A stretch of DNA of 53,162 bases from Rathayibacter tritici (GCF_002932875.1 NZ_PSWS01000046.1:1-53162); one strand, 5' to 3'; shown: positions 34,151 to 43,689, numbered from the stretch's first letter. Notes: generated from the letters alone by a model not told the origin. Made by a program: numbers and translations.

Positions 34151-34176
34151 CCTCTTCTGCTCGCATCGCGGCCGCG

Positions 34177-34704
34177 GTGCGCGAGGTGAGGGCCCAGGAG
34201 GAGACATCCTCGACCGAGTCCCCACAGACAGGCGTCAGCGGAATGACACAGACAGGCGCCAGCGGAATGACGAACAGCAGGGCTCTCCGGATCGGCGCGC
34301 GCGTCTGGGCGGGGGCCGGCCTGCTCGTGGTCGCCGCGCTCTACTTCCTCGCGGCCCCGAGCGTCGATGCTGCCGAGGGGGCGCAGTTCGCCGCCGGAGT
34401 CTCCCTCTCGCAGGGCACCGTGATGCGCGTCCTTGCGGGTCTCGACGTGCTCGCGGGGCTCTGGGTCCTCATCCGCCCGCGGAGCTACCCGGGCATCACC
34501 GCGGCGGCCGTCGCCGTCATCTCCCTCTGGCTGGCGCCTCGGCTGGGTGATCCGGCCCTGGTGCCGGTGGGCACCGTGGCGCTGGATGTCCGATTCGTGA
34601 CGCATCCGATCGAGGTGTCGGTCGTCGTAGCAGGTCTCGCCGTGACAGCCTTCTGGATGACGCGGAATCTTTCTGCCCGGGCGCGGGCGAGGCGGGGCTT
34701 ATGA
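34177..34704 (+). CDS. Integral membrane protein, first gene of the sigK operon
   Basis: Up to 175 residues are encoded, with a disordered N-terminus and four hydrophobic segments: VWAGAGLLVVAALYFLA, VMRVLAGLDVLAGLWVLI, GITAAAVAVISLWLAPRL and VSVVVAGLAVTAFWM. The start is uncertain. GTG 34177, ATG 34243 and ATG 34267 are all in frame, none with a good ribosome binding site, and the two ATGs lie in a 24-bp duplication. The stop overlaps sigK by four bases, so it is co-translated with sigK. No family recognised. Confidence 0.6.
   Translation: MREVRAQEETSSTESPQTGVSGMTQTGASGMTNSRALRIGARVWAGAGLLVVAALYFLAAPSVDAAEGAQFAAGVSLSQGTVMRVLAGLDVLAGLWVLIRPRSYPGITAAAVAVISLWLAPRLGDPALVPVGTVALDVRFVTHPIEVSVVVAGLAVTAFWMTRNLSARARARRGL
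34224..34271 (+). repeat. 24-bp tandem duplication carrying two candidate start codons
   Basis: Two copies (34224-34247 and 34248-34271) differ at a single base. Each encodes QTG(V/A)SGMT, so the duplication leaves the frame intact and gives two ATG codons. Confidence 0.85.
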
Positions 34705-35261
34705 CGGATGACACCACAGCGGAGGCGGCTGTCCTTCTCGAGCGCATCGCCGGAGGAGAGCAGGTCGCCTTCTCCGAGCTCTACGACCAGATGGCCGGCC
34801 GGGTCCTCGGACTGATCACCCGCGTCCTCGTCGACCGCTCCCAGTCCGAGGAGGTGGCCCAGGAGGTCTTCCTCGAGATCTGGCAAACCGCTGCACGTTT
34901 CGCTCCGAATAAAGGAAGCGCAACGACCTGGATCCTCACGATGGCACACCGCAGGGCCATCGATCGGGTTCGCGCGGCCCAGGCGGGCCGCGACCGGGAC
35001 ATGCGCATCGGAATCCGAGACCTGGGACGCGACTACGACCAGGTCTCCGAGCAGGCGGAGGTGTCCCTCGAGCACGAGAAGGTCGCGGCCGCCTTGGGCC
35101 GCCTGACGGAGCTTCAGCGGCAGGCGCTGCAGCTCGCTTACTACGGCGGTTACTCGCACAGCGAGATCGCGGGGATCCTGCAGTGCCCCGTGGGAACCGT
35201 CAAGACACGCCTGCGCGACGGAATGATCAGACTTCGAGAAGAAATGGGGGTGGCCCTGTGA
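34701..35261 (+). CDS. sigK: ECF RNA polymerase sigma factor SigK
   Basis: The 186-residue protein has a sigma-2 region (FSELYDQMAGRVLGLITRVL, SQSEEVAQEVFLEIWQTAAR, WILTMAHRRAIDRVRAAQAG) and a sigma-4 helix-turn-helix (LGRLTELQRQALQLAYYGGY, SHSEIAGILQCPVGTVKTRL). Length and sequence fit SigK, a group IV factor held at the membrane by RskA until the latter is cleaved. ATG 34701 overlaps the upstream stop as ATGA, and the sigK stop overlaps the rskA GTG as GTGA, giving a tightly coupled three-gene operon. Confidence 0.92.
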   Translation: MTDDTTAEAAVLLERIAGGEQVAFSELYDQMAGRVLGLITRVLVDRSQSEEVAQEVFLEIWQTAARFAPNKGSATTWILTMAHRRAIDRVRAAQAGRDRDMRIGIRDLGRDYDQVSEQAEVSLEHEKVAAALGRLTELQRQALQLAYYGGYSHSEIAGILQCPVGTVKTRLRDGMIRLREEMGVAL

Positions 35262-36112
35262 ACGATGTGCGACTCCCTGAGGGGACGGATGACCCGCGTG
35301 ATCTCGCGGCGGGTCACGCACTGGGCATCCTGACGCCCGAGGAGCAGGAGCGCTACGGGCGCTTCCTGTCCGAGCACCCGGAGGCGCGCGGCGAGGCCGA
35401 CGCGTTCGCCGAGGTGGCGGAGGCGCTCGTCGCCAACGCACCCGCCGTGGAGCCCTCGCCGGGCTTCAAGGCCGACCTGATGGCGCTCATCGCCGTGACC
35501 CCGCAACTGCCCCTCCAGGAGCCGGACGACGACCACGAGGTGCCCGCCACGCCGCGCGCGATCCCGGTCGCCGGCGGTGACGAGCGGAGTACTCCGACGG
35601 CTCGCGGGGAGAGCGGCGGCAGCGCCTCGAATCGGGCCCAGAGCCGCTGGTTCGGTCGGCCCGCGATCTACCTCTCGGCGGCAGCAGCTGCCGCGGTGCT
35701 TGTGGTCGGCGGGGTGACCCTCCCGCCCCTGCTCTCCTCCGGCCCCGGCCAGACCCAGCAGCTGTCGGCTCTCGAGCAGATCCGCAGGGCCCCCGACGCG
35801 CAGGAGACGACGGGAACGGTCGCCACCGGTGAGCGGGCCACGGTGGTCTGGTCGAGTTCGCTCGGCCGTTCCGCCCTCGTGGTGGACGATTTGGCTCCGC
35901 TGCCGAAGGACAAGACGTACGAGCTCTGGTACATCGGCTCATCCGGTCCGGTCGCTGCGGGCACATTCGACGGGGGAGCGGGGAGCACGGTCGCCCCGCT
36001 CGAGGGCAGCCTCACCGAGTCTGGAGTGGTCGCGGTGACAGTCGAGGACGTCGGCGGATCGCCGACTCCGACCACCGACCCGATATTGGCGATCGATATC
36101 GACATCGCCTGA
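35258..36112 (+). CDS. rskA: Anti-sigma-K factor RskA
   Basis: The 284-residue protein has a cytosolic N-terminal anti-sigma domain (DLAAGHALGILTPEEQERYG, RFLSEHPEARGEADAFAE), a linker, one membrane helix (AIYLSAAAAAAVLVVGGVTL) and an extracytoplasmic RskA domain (LVVDDLAPLPKDKTYELWYI, GPVAAGTFDG, VAVTVEDVGGSPTPT). In mycobacteria RskA holds SigK and is degraded by regulated intramembrane proteolysis. The GTG start overlaps the sigK stop. A perfect 12-bp hairpin terminator follows. Confidence 0.92.
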   Translation: MNDVRLPEGTDDPRDLAAGHALGILTPEEQERYGRFLSEHPEARGEADAFAEVAEALVANAPAVEPSPGFKADLMALIAVTPQLPLQEPDDDHEVPATPRAIPVAGGDERSTPTARGESGGSASNRAQSRWFGRPAIYLSAAAAAAVLVVGGVTLPPLLSSGPGQTQQLSALEQIRRAPDAQETTGTVATGERATVVWSSSLGRSALVVDDLAPLPKDKTYELWYIGSSGPVAAGTFDGGAGSTVAPLEGSLTESGVVAVTVEDVGGSPTPTTDPILAIDIDIA

Positions 36113-36124
36113 CGATCAGGACGA

Positions 36125-36159
36125 GAAGAGCCGCACTCCTTCGCGGGGTGCGGCTCTTC
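36125..36159 (+). terminator. Terminator of the sigK-rskA operon
   Basis: GAAGAGCCGCAC (36125-36136) pairs perfectly with GTGCGGCTCTTC (36148-36159), followed by GTGTTCC. It lies 12 bases after the rskA stop. Confidence 0.9.
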
Positions 36160-36216
36160 GTGTTCCTGGGGGCGAGCCGCACCCGGAGGGATCCGGCTCG
36201 TCGGCGGTGCGGCGGA

Positions 36217-36996
36217 TCAGCCGAAGCGCCCCGAGACGTAGTCCTCCGTCGCCTGGACGGAGGGGCGGGAGAACATCGTCGCCGTGTCGTCGTACTCGAT
36301 CAGCTTGCCCGGCTTGCCGGTGCCCGCAATGGTGAAGAACGCGGTGCGGTCGGAGACGCGCGAAGCCTGCTGCATGTTGTGGGTCACGATCACGATCGTG
36401 TAGTCGTTCTTGAGCTCCTCGATCAGGTCCTCGATCGCAAGCGTCGAGATCGGGTCCAGGGCGGAGCAGGGCTCGTCCATCAGCAGGACATCAGGGGAGA
36501 CGGCAATCGCGCGAGCGATGCACAGGCGCTGCTGCTGCCCGCCGGAGAGACCGGAGCCGGGCTTGTCCAATCGATCCTTCACCTCGTTCCAGAGGTTCGC
36601 GCCCTGAAGCGAGCGCTCGACGAGCGCATCCGCGTCCGACTTCGAGATGCGGCGGTTGTTGAGCTTGACGCCGGCCAGCACGTTGTCGCGGATGGACATC
36701 GTCGGGAACGGGTTCGGGCGCTGGAAGACCATGCCGACCTGGCGGCGGACCTGCACCGGGTCCACACCCGGGCCGTAGAGGTTGTTGCCGTCGATCAGCA
36801 CCTCGCCCTCGACGTGCGCGCCGGGGACGACCTCGTGCATCCGGTTGAGCGTGCGCAGGAAGGTGGATTTGCCGCAGCCGGAGGGGCCGATGAAGGCCGT
36901 CACCGTGCGGGGCTCGATGGCGAGCGAGACGCCCTCCACCGCGAGGAACTGGCTGTAGTAGACGTTGAGGTCGTTGACCTCGATGCGCTTGGACAT
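36217..36996 (-). CDS. pstB: Phosphate ABC transporter ATP-binding protein
   Basis: The 259-residue ATPase powers high-affinity phosphate uptake on the inner face of the membrane. It has Walker [13 protein letters not shown], the Pst-specific Q-loop [16 protein letters not shown], signature [14 protein letters not shown], Walker [13 protein letters not shown] and the H-loop [15 protein letters not shown] 36996 follows GAAGGAA. It is the last gene of pstS-C-A-B. Confidence 0.97.
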   Translation of the reverse strand: MSKRIEVNDLNVYYSQFLAVEGVSLAIEPRTVTAFIGPSGCGKSTFLRTLNRMHEVVPGAHVEGEVLIDGNNLYGPGVDPVQVRRQVGMVFQRPNPFPTMSIRDNVLAGVKLNNRRISKSDADALVERSLQGANLWNEVKDRLDKPGSGLSGGQQQRLCIARAIAVSPDVLLMDEPCSALDPISTLAIEDLIEELKNDYTIVIVTHNMQQASRVSDRTAFFTIAGTGKPGKLIEYDDTATMFSRPSVQATEDYVSGRFG

Positions 36997-37037
36997 TGCT
37001 TCCTTCGGGGATTCCGGCCGGAGCCGAGTGGTGGGTG

Positions 37038-38114
37038 TCAGCGGCCGAGCTTGGGGGCGAAAATCTTCGCGATCAGGCGGGCGATCAGGTTCAGTGCCAT
37101 GACGATCAGGATGAGAGCGAGCGCGCCGGTCCAGGCGCGGTTGAGGAACGCCTCGGCGTCGGGGCCCTGGTTCGCGTACTGCGTGTAGACGAAGACCGGG
37201 AGGGTCATCATCCGCTCGCTGAAGAGGTCGTAGTTCATCGAGGCGGTGAAGCCGGCGACGATCAGCAGCGGCGCGGTCTCGCCGATCACGCGGGCGATCG
37301 CCAGGGTGATGCCCGTCGTGATGCCGGCGATGGAGGTCGGCAGCACGATCTTGACGATGGTCAGCCACTTCGGCACGCCGAGCGCGTAGGAGGCCTCGCG
37401 CAGCTCATTCGGAACCAGCTTCAGCATCTCCTCCGACGAGCGGACGACCACGGGGATCATCAGTACGGCGAGGGCGATCGAGCCGGCGAAGCCCATCCGC
37501 ACGCCGGGGCCGAGGACGAGCGCGAAGAGCGCGTAGGCGAACAGGCCCGCGACGATGGAGGGGATGCCCGTCATGACGTCGACGAAGAAGGTGATCGCGC
37601 GGGCGAGGTGACCGCGCCCGTACTCGACGAGATAGATCGAGGTGAGCAGGCCGATCGGCACCGAGATCAGGGCGGCCATCGCCGTGATCTCGAGTGTGCC
37701 GATGATCGCATGCAGGGCGCCGCCGCCTGCGTCGATCACGTTGCGCATCGAGGAGGAGAAGAACAGTGGGTCGAAGCGCGCGACTCCGTTGGAGACGACC
37801 GTGTACAGCAGAGAGATCAGCGGGAGCAGCGCGATGATGAAGGCCGTCGCGACCAGTGAGGTCACCAGGCGGTCGATCGCCTTGCGGCCGCCCTCGACGA
37901 GACGCGAGACCACGTAGATGGCGATGTCGAAGAGGACGGTGCCCCAGAAGATCGCGCCGACGAGACTGAAATCGTTCATCGTCCCCGCGGCCTGGAGGAC
38001 CAGGAAGACGGCGGCGAAGACGACCCAGCTGCCGACAAGCAGCATCCAGGGGGTGCCCTTGGGCAGCTTGCCCGCCTGCAGCGAGAAGGGCATCGAGGTG
38101 GTGGCGGCGGACAT
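37038..38114 (-). CDS. pstA: Phosphate ABC transporter permease PstA
   Basis: The 358-residue permease has about seven or eight membrane segments. The EAA-type loop contacting PstB lies around [20 protein letters not shown], and there is a typical [20 protein letters not shown] block. The N-terminal region of about 100 residues carries two extra helices before the conserved core, longer than E. coli PstA. The start ATG 38114 overlaps the pstC stop by one base (TGATG). Confidence 0.94.
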   Translation of the reverse strand: MSAATTSMPFSLQAGKLPKGTPWMLLVGSWVVFAAVFLVLQAAGTMNDFSLVGAIFWGTVLFDIAIYVVSRLVEGGRKAIDRLVTSLVATAFIIALLPLISLLYTVVSNGVARFDPLFFSSSMRNVIDAGGGALHAIIGTLEITAMAALISVPIGLLTSIYLVEYGRGHLARAITFFVDVMTGIPSIVAGLFAYALFALVLGPGVRMGFAGSIALAVLMIPVVVRSSEEMLKLVPNELREASYALGVPKWLTIVKIVLPTSIAGITTGITLAIARVIGETAPLLIVAGFTASMNYDLFSERMMTLPVFVYTQYANQGPDAEAFLNRAWTGALALILIVMALNLIARLIAKIFAPKLGR

Positions 38115-39055
38115 CAGTTGGCTCCCGAGAAGGCCTTGCGGCGGTTGACGATGAACCGCGCGACCGAGTTCACGACGAGGGTGATGACGAAGAGGATCAG
38201 GCCGGAGGCGACGAGCACGTTCACGCCGACTCCGCTCGCCTCCGGGAACTGCAGCGCGATGTTCGCGGCGATGGTGTTGGAGTTCTGCGAGGTGAGCAGG
38301 AGGAAGGAGACGACCGTCGCGGGCGAGAGCACCATCGCGACGGCGAGCGTCTCGCCCAGGGCCCGGCCGAGGCCGAGCATGGCCGCCGAGACGATGCCCG
38401 GGGCGCCGAAGGGGAGGACGGCCATCCGGATCATCTCCCAGCGAGTCGCGCCGAGCGCGAGCGCCGCTTCTTCGTGCAGGCGGGGGGCCTGGAGGAAGAT
38501 CTCGCGGCACACCGCCGTGATAATCGGGATGACCATCACGGCCAGCACGACGGAGGCGGTGAGGATCGTCTTGCCGGTGCCCGAGGCCTGGCCACCGAAG
38601 AGCGGGAACCAGCCGATGTTCACGTTCAGGAAGAGGTAGAACGGCTGCACCATCGGAGCCAGCACGGTCGCGCCCCAGAGGCCGAAGACCACCGAGGGGA
38701 CGGCGGCGAGGAGGTCGACCACGTAGCCGAGGGCCATCGCCACGCGGCGCGGTGCGTAGTGCGAGATGAACAGGGCGATCGCGATCGAGAGCGGCAGAGC
38801 GATCACCAGGGCGATCACCGCCGACCACACTGTGCCGAAGACCAGGGGACCGACATAGGCCCAGAAGCTCGTCGCGTCGCCCGGGAGGCTGTCGGCAGGC
38901 GCAGTGAACGCGGGGATCGACTGCGCGATGAGGAAGATCGCGACGGCTGCGAGGACGAGGAGGATGAGGGAGCCGGCGGCGACGGTCGAGATCGAGAAGA
39001 TCCGATCTCCGACACGCACCTTCGCCTTCGGGCGGACGACGGTCTCAGTTGCCAT
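38114..39055 (-). CDS. pstC: Phosphate ABC transporter permease PstC
   Basis: The 313-residue permease has about six membrane helices (first SISTVAAGSLILLVLAAVAI). Conserved blocks are YVVDLLAAVPSVVFGLWGAT, LTASVVLAVMVIPIITAVCR and the EAA loop EEAALALGATRWEMIRMAVL, with GLGRALGETLAVAMVL near the end. It pairs with PstA to form the channel. The ribosome binding site is weak (CTGGA). Separated from pstS by a hairpin terminator, as is usual where pstS is made in excess. Confidence 0.95.
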   Translation of the reverse strand: MATETVVRPKAKVRVGDRIFSISTVAAGSLILLVLAAVAIFLIAQSIPAFTAPADSLPGDATSFWAYVGPLVFGTVWSAVIALVIALPLSIAIALFISHYAPRRVAMALGYVVDLLAAVPSVVFGLWGATVLAPMVQPFYLFLNVNIGWFPLFGGQASGTGKTILTASVVLAVMVIPIITAVCREIFLQAPRLHEEAALALGATRWEMIRMAVLPFGAPGIVSAAMLGLGRALGETLAVAMVLSPATVVSFLLLTSQNSNTIAANIALQFPEASGVGVNVLVASGLILFVITLVVNSVARFIVNRRKAFSGAN

Positions 39056-39155
39056 TCCAGGGGACTCTCTTCAGACGAGGTGATTCGGCGGGGCGCACAG
39101 GGAGATGCTAAGGCGCGAAGGGGAGCGTCCGGGTGGGTCGAGCCCGGCACAGGCG

Positions 39156-39191
39156 GGGCCCGTCCCGCGGATCGTGCTGCGAGACGGGCCC
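39156..39191 (-). terminator. Partial terminator between pstS and pstC
   Basis: GGGCCCGTC (39156-39164) pairs perfectly with GACGGGCCC (39183-39191) just after the pstS stop. It probably attenuates transcription into pstCAB so that PstS is made in excess. Confidence 0.75.
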
Positions 39192-39202
39192 TGCCAGTGG
39201 AA

Positions 39203-40309
39203 TTACTTGATCGACTCGATCGCGGTGGCGACCGTGCCGGCGAGCTCCGAACTCAGAGGAGCGGAACCGGCCTGAGTGGCGGCGGCCTTCTGGCCGTCCT
39301 CACTCGCGACGTAGGCGGCGTAGGCCTTGACGACCTCGCCCTTGTCGGCGTCCGCGTACTCCTGGCAGACGAGGAGGTAGCTGACCAGAACCAGCGGCCA
39401 GGCGTCTGCCTCGGTGCCGGTGCGGTCGATCGTGATCGCGAGGTCGTTGTCCTCGCGGCCCTCCGCGATGGGGGAGGCGGCGACGACTGCCGCGGCGCCG
39501 TCGGCCGAGATGGTCGAGAACGCGTTGCCCACCTTCAGCTGTGCCATGTCCATGCCCTTGGCGCCGGACTCGTCGGCGTAGCCGATCGTGTTGGTCCCGT
39601 TCTTGACCGCGTCGACGACACCTGAGGTGCCCTTGGCGCCGTCACCGCTGGAGTACGGGAAGGTCTGGGCGGCAGGAGCGTCCCAGACGTCCTTCGCGGT
39701 GGCCGCGAGGTAGTCGGTGAAGTTCTGTGTTGTGCCCGAGTCGTCCGAGCGGTGCACGGAGGTGATGGTCGCCGACGGGAGGGTCGCGTCGGGGTTCAGG
39801 GCCTTGATCTCCGGGGCGTCCCAGGACGTGATGGTGCCCTTGAAAATTCCTGCGATGGTGGCCGCGTCGAGCTTGAGCTCGTCGACACCCTCCACGTTGA
39901 AGATGACCGCAATCGGCGAGATGTATACCGGGAGGTCGATTCCCTTGGTGTCGGGGGCGCAGGCGGCGAAGGTGCCCGCGAGCTCCTCGTCCTTGAGCGC
40001 GGAGTCGGAGCCGGCGTAGTCAGCGGCGCCGTTGATGAAGTTGGTCCGGCCGGCGCCTGAACCCTGCGGGTCGTAGTTGACAGTCACGTCGGGGTTCGCG
40101 GTCTGGAACGCGGCGGCCCAGGTGGTCTGCGCGGTGCCCTGAGCGGACGAGCCGATGCCGGTGATAGTGCCTGAGAGCGTGGAGGTTGTGGCGGAGCCGG
40201 AGCCGGAGCCGCCGCCTGCGGCCGGTGCCTCGTTGGCAGCGCAGGAGGTCAGCGTGATCGCTGCGACGGCGGCGACGACGGCCGCCTGGCCGAGACGCGA
40301 GAATCTCAC
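39203..40309 (-). CDS. pstS: Phosphate-binding lipoprotein PstS
   Basis: The 368-residue lipoprotein captures phosphate outside the membrane. It has a signal with lipobox LTSC (Cys23), a Ser/Gly linker, then ITGIGSSAQGTAQTTWAAAF and VNYDPQGSGAGRTNFINGA, the phosphate-binding Ser/Gly loop, followed by DYAGSDSALKDEEL, VHRSDDSGTTQNFTDYLAA and SGVVDAVKNGTNTIGYADES. GTG 40309 is chosen because AAAGGG lies seven bases upstream and the lipobox then falls at the normal distance. A PHO box lies about 100 bases upstream. Confidence 0.95.
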   Translation of the reverse strand: MRFSRLGQAAVVAAVAAITLTSCAANEAPAAGGGSGSGSATTSTLSGTITGIGSSAQGTAQTTWAAAFQTANPDVTVNYDPQGSGAGRTNFINGAADYAGSDSALKDEELAGTFAACAPDTKGIDLPVYISPIAVIFNVEGVDELKLDAATIAGIFKGTITSWDAPEIKALNPDATLPSATITSVHRSDDSGTTQNFTDYLAATAKDVWDAPAAQTFPYSSGDGAKGTSGVVDAVKNGTNTIGYADESGAKGMDMAQLKVGNAFSTISADGAAAVVAASPIAEGREDNDLAITIDRTGTEADAWPLVLVSYLLVCQEYADADKGEVVKAYAAYVASEDGQKAAATQAGSAPLSSELAGTVATAIESIK

Positions 40310-40391
40310 AAGTATCCCTTTCGGGGTAGGAAAGCGTGGACAACAGAACAGGGCCTGGTGCAGCCCGCGAGCGAGAGTACGGAGACGTCGT

Positions 40392-40428
40392 GTCTTAGCA
40401 CCGTCCGCTCGGTGAACGCGCGGTGAAC
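40392..40428 (-). promoter_or_regulatory. PHO box and promoter of pstS
   Basis: Two direct 11-base repeats, GTTCACCGCGC and GTTCACCGAGC, occupy 40428-40407 and match the actinobacterial PhoP/RegX3 box at nearly every position. Nine bases downstream an extended -10, TGCTAAGAC (TAAGAC 40397-40392), follows, so the box covers the -35 region. Activation by phosphorylated RegX3 under phosphate limitation is expected. Confidence 0.88.
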
Positions 40429-40505
40429 GGGGCTGCGTCACGCAGCGCGGAGTGACGGGACGGCGGCTCCGGTGCGGAGCGTCGAGCGCGGCCCGGCCGA
40501 GCGAG

Positions 40506-41441
40506 TCAGCCCAGCGGCGTGTGCATCTCGATCGCGATGATGCCGGAGCCGGGGTGGCTGGTCGCGAGGTGCACGACGGCGAAGCCGCCCGTGGGCAGCG
40601 CGGCCGCCTCGTCGAGGTAGGCGCCGAGCGGAGTCGCCGTGGCGAGGGCGATCTCGCGCAGGATCTCGGGAAGGACGGGCCGATGGCTGCACAGCACGGC
40701 GGTGCGGCGCGCGCGGACCCGTTTGCCGACAAGGGCCCGGAGATCGGCGGTGCCGTGCTCGTGCGACTCCTGGCTCAGGTCGTCGCGCAATGTGACCGGT
40801 TTCTTCACGAGAGCGGAGAGAGGGGCGATGGTCGACCGGCAGCGTTTGGCGGTGCTGGAGACGAGTCGGCGCGGCCGCCAGGCGGCGAGGGCCCGGGCGA
40901 CCGCAGCCGCCTCGATCCGGCCGCGCCCGGTGAGGCGGCGAGTGGAGTCGCGCCCGTCCCACGATGAGGCGGGCACGGCCTTCGCGTGCCGCAGCACCAG
41001 GATCGCGAAGGTCTCGAGTGCTCCGCTCGCGGCGATCCGGGCGAACTCGTCGACGATCGTGACGTCGTGGGGATAGGTGAGGTAGGTCCGCGCCCGCTTG
41101 AGGGTGACCCACTCGAGCGCCTCGACCTCGTCATTGGGGAGGAAGTCCGAGGCGAGGACCGCCTTCTCGGTCACCTGCGCGGCCCAGTAGTAGACCACCT
41201 TCGGGCGCCCGCTCGGCAGCGTGTACTCGGTGCAGCCGAGCGGTACTCCGAGCGCCACGGTGAGGCCGGTCTCTTCGCGGATCTCGCGCACCGCCGTCTC
41301 GGGGAGGGACTCGCCCGCGTCGACCTTGCCCTTGGGAAGACTCACGTCCCGGCGGTGCGGCCGGTGGATCACGAGGACGTGCGGCCGACCCTCGATGATC
41401 CGCCAGCACACCGCTCCTGCTGCGTAGACGGTTGCCGTCAC
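40506..41441 (-). CDS. Nudix hydrolase fused to histidine phosphatase (MutT1-like)
   Basis: The 311-residue protein has an N-terminal Nudix domain (about 5-140) with the Nudix box GKVDAGESLPETAVREIREE followed by TG, and a C-terminal phosphoglycerate-mutase-type domain starting at LVLRHAKAVPASSWDG with the phospho-acceptor His in LRHA and the later LCSHRPVLPEI. This layout matches mycobacterial MutT1, which degrades 8-oxo-GTP/dGTP and diadenosine polyphosphates. The start is taken as GTG 41441, five bases beyond the ppk stop; upstream starts would overlap ppk. It is co-transcribed with ppk. Confidence 0.9.
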   Translation of the reverse strand: MTATVYAAGAVCWRIIEGRPHVLVIHRPHRRDVSLPKGKVDAGESLPETAVREIREETGLTVALGVPLGCTEYTLPSGRPKVVYYWAAQVTEKAVLASDFLPNDEVEALEWVTLKRARTYLTYPHDVTIVDEFARIAASGALETFAILVLRHAKAVPASSWDGRDSTRRLTGRGRIEAAAVARALAAWRPRRLVSSTAKRCRSTIAPLSALVKKPVTLRDDLSQESHEHGTADLRALVGKRVRARRTAVLCSHRPVLPEILREIALATATPLGAYLDEAAALPTGGFAVVHLATSHPGSGIIAIEMHTPLG

Positions 41442-41445
41442 GGTG

Positions 41446-43650
41446 TCAGCGGCTGGAGGCCCGGTTGGCGGAGCGTGTCGCCGCACGCTTGCGATGGCTG
41501 ATGTGCTGCATCAGCTGGTTCTGCAGGTCGGCGAGCGGAGCGCCGTCCGCGTCCAGGTGGTGCCGCGTCCAGTCGCCGTCCGAGCCGAGCCACCAGGAGG
41601 CGGTCCGCTCGTCCATCGCCCGCTCGAACATGTCGTCGATCTCGCTGAGGTGCGCCGGCTCGACGATCCGCACCAGCGCCTCGACGCGGCGGTCGAGGTT
41701 GCGGTGCATCATGTCGGCGCTGCCGATGAAGACATCGGGCTCGCCGCCGTTGACGAAGCTGAAGATCCGGGAGTGCTCCAGATAGCGGCCGAGGATCGAG
41801 CGCACACGGATGGTCTCGGAGAGCCCCTCCTGCCCAGGCTTGAGGCCACAGATGCCGCGGACCCAGACGTCGACCGGCACGCCGGCCTGGCTGGCGCGGT
41901 AGAGCGCGTCGATCACTGCCTCGTCGACGATCGAGTTCACCTTGATTCGGATGCCCGAGGGCCGCCCGGCGCGCGCGTGCTCGGTCTCGACCGCGATCCG
42001 CTTCAGCAGCCCCTTGCGCAGGTGCCGCGGCGCGACGAGCAGACGCTTGAACTTCTTCTCGATCGCGTAGCCCGAGAGCTCGTTGAACAGGCGGGTGAGG
42101 TCCTTGCCGACCTCCGGGTCGGCGGTGAGCAGGCCGAGGTCCTCGTAGATGCGCGAGGTCTTCGGGTTGTAGTTGCCGGTGCCGATGTGGGAGTAGTGGC
42201 GGAGCACCCCGCCCTTCTCCTGGCGGATGACGAGCGCGAGCTTGCAGTGCGTCTTCAGCCCGACGAGCCCGTAGACCACGTGCACGCCCGCCTTCTCGAG
42301 CTTGCGCGCCCACGAAATGTTGGCCTGCTCGTCGAAGCGCGCCTTGATCTCGACCAGCGCGAGCACCTGCTTGCCGGACTCGGCCGCGTCGATCAGCGCC
42401 TCCACGATGGGGGAGTCGCCCGAGGTGCGGTACAGCGTCTGCTTGATCGCGAGGACGTCCGGATCCGCGGCCGCTTGCTCGAGGAAGGACTGCACGCTGG
42501 TCGCGAAGGACTCATAGGGGTGGTGCAGCAGCACGTCACCGCGCGACACGGCCTTGAAGACGTCCTGGCGCTGGTTCGGCTCACTCGGCGAGAGCTGCAC
42601 CGCCGTCGTCGGAACGTGGTTGGGGTACTTCAGATCGGGCCGATCGATCTTCTGCAGGCTGAAGAGCCCGCTGAGATCGAGAGGAGCCGGGAGCTTGTAG
42701 ACCTCCTGGGTCGTGATGTCGAGCTCGCGCACCAGCAGGCCCAGCGTCTCGTCGTCCATGTCGTCGGTCACCTCGAGGCGGATGGGCGGGCCGAACCGGC
42801 GACGCAGCAGCTCTTTCTCGAGGGCCTTGATGAGGTTCTCGGTCTCGTCCTCGTCGACCTCGACGTCCTCGTTGCGGGTCACCCGGAACACGTGGTGGTC
42901 GAGGATCTCCATGCCGGGGAACAGGTCGTCCAGCTGGTTGGCGATCAGGTCCTCGAGGGAGATGAACCGCATCGGCTCGCCCGGCGCCGCGACCCCCGCG
43001 ATCCGCACGAAGCGCGGGAGCATCTGCGGAACCTTGAGGCGTGCGAACTCGACCTTCTGCGTCTTGGGATTGCGAACACGCACCGAGAGGTTGAGCGACA
43101 GGCCGGAGATGTAGGGGAACGGGTGAGCCGGGTCGACCGCGAGGGGCATCAACACCGGGAACACCTGCGCCGAGAAGTAGTCGTCGAGCACCGTCCGCTC
43201 GGCATCGCTCAGCTCGTCCCAGCGGACGAGGTCGATGCCGCCCTCGCGCAGCGCGGGCTCGACGAGTTCCTTGAACGCCCGGGAATGGCGCTGCTGAAGC
43301 AGATGCGCCTTCTCGGAGATGTCGGTCAGTACGTCGACGGGGACGCGGCCGATGTTGGTCGGCAGGGCCAGACCCGTCAGGATGCGGCGCTTGAGGCCGG
43401 CGACGCGGACCATGAAGAACTCGTCGAGGTTCGACGAGAAGATCGCGAGGAAGTTGGCCCGCTCGAGCGCCGGCACCAGCGGGTCCTCGGCCAGCTCGAG
43501 CACACGCTGGTTGAACGCGAGCCAGCTCAGCTCGCGGTCGAGGTAGCGATTGTCGGGAAGGAGCGGGTCCGAGTGCTCCTCCTCGTCGTCGAAGTCGTCG
43601 TCGAGGTCATCGCTCAGGCCGTCTTCGAGAAGCAGGTTGTCGCCGTCCAT
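41446..43650 (-). CDS. ppk: Polyphosphate kinase 1
   Basis: The 734-residue enzyme reversibly polymerises ATP gamma-phosphate into polyphosphate. After an acidic N-terminal tail of about 30 residues it has [33 protein letters not shown], a HHPYESF region, [20 protein letters not shown], and the autophosphorylated His in [17 protein letters not shown] followed by [11 protein letters not shown]. The C-terminal domain contains [20 protein letters not shown] and [17 protein letters not shown]. The ATG at 43650 lies six bases after CAGGAT with no ribosome binding site. A PHO-like box lies further upstream, tying polyphosphate storage to phosphate control. Confidence 0.96.
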   Translation of the reverse strand: MDGDNLLLEDGLSDDLDDDFDDEEEHSDPLLPDNRYLDRELSWLAFNQRVLELAEDPLVPALERANFLAIFSSNLDEFFMVRVAGLKRRILTGLALPTNIGRVPVDVLTDISEKAHLLQQRHSRAFKELVEPALREGGIDLVRWDELSDAERTVLDDYFSAQVFPVLMPLAVDPAHPFPYISGLSLNLSVRVRNPKTQKVEFARLKVPQMLPRFVRIAGVAAPGEPMRFISLEDLIANQLDDLFPGMEILDHHVFRVTRNEDVEVDEDETENLIKALEKELLRRRFGPPIRLEVTDDMDDETLGLLVRELDITTQEVYKLPAPLDLSGLFSLQKIDRPDLKYPNHVPTTAVQLSPSEPNQRQDVFKAVSRGDVLLHHPYESFATSVQSFLEQAAADPDVLAIKQTLYRTSGDSPIVEALIDAAESGKQVLALVEIKARFDEQANISWARKLEKAGVHVVYGLVGLKTHCKLALVIRQEKGGVLRHYSHIGTGNYNPKTSRIYEDLGLLTADPEVGKDLTRLFNELSGYAIEKKFKRLLVAPRHLRKGLLKRIAVETEHARAGRPSGIRIKVNSIVDEAVIDALYRASQAGVPVDVWVRGICGLKPGQEGLSETIRVRSILGRYLEHSRIFSFVNGGEPDVFIGSADMMHRNLDRRVEALVRIVEPAHLSEIDDMFERAMDERTASWWLGSDGDWTRHHLDADGAPLADLQNQLMQHISHRKRAATRSANRASSR

Positions 43651-43656
43651 GCGACC

Positions 43657-43662
43657 ATCCTG
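43657..43662 (-). promoter_or_regulatory. Probable -10 element of ppk (leaderless)
   Basis: Minus-strand CAGGAT (one change from TANNNT) is followed by six bases and ATG 43650. Confidence 0.4.
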
Positions 43663-43689
43663 GCATCGCGTCCGCCCACTGCGCGCCGC

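Noticed and set aside
34197-34212. AGGAGGAG followed by ATC as a non-standard start, as in infC
   Set aside because: The frame from ATC encodes no IF3-like or other recognisable protein, and no ATG/GTG/TTG lies at the right distance.
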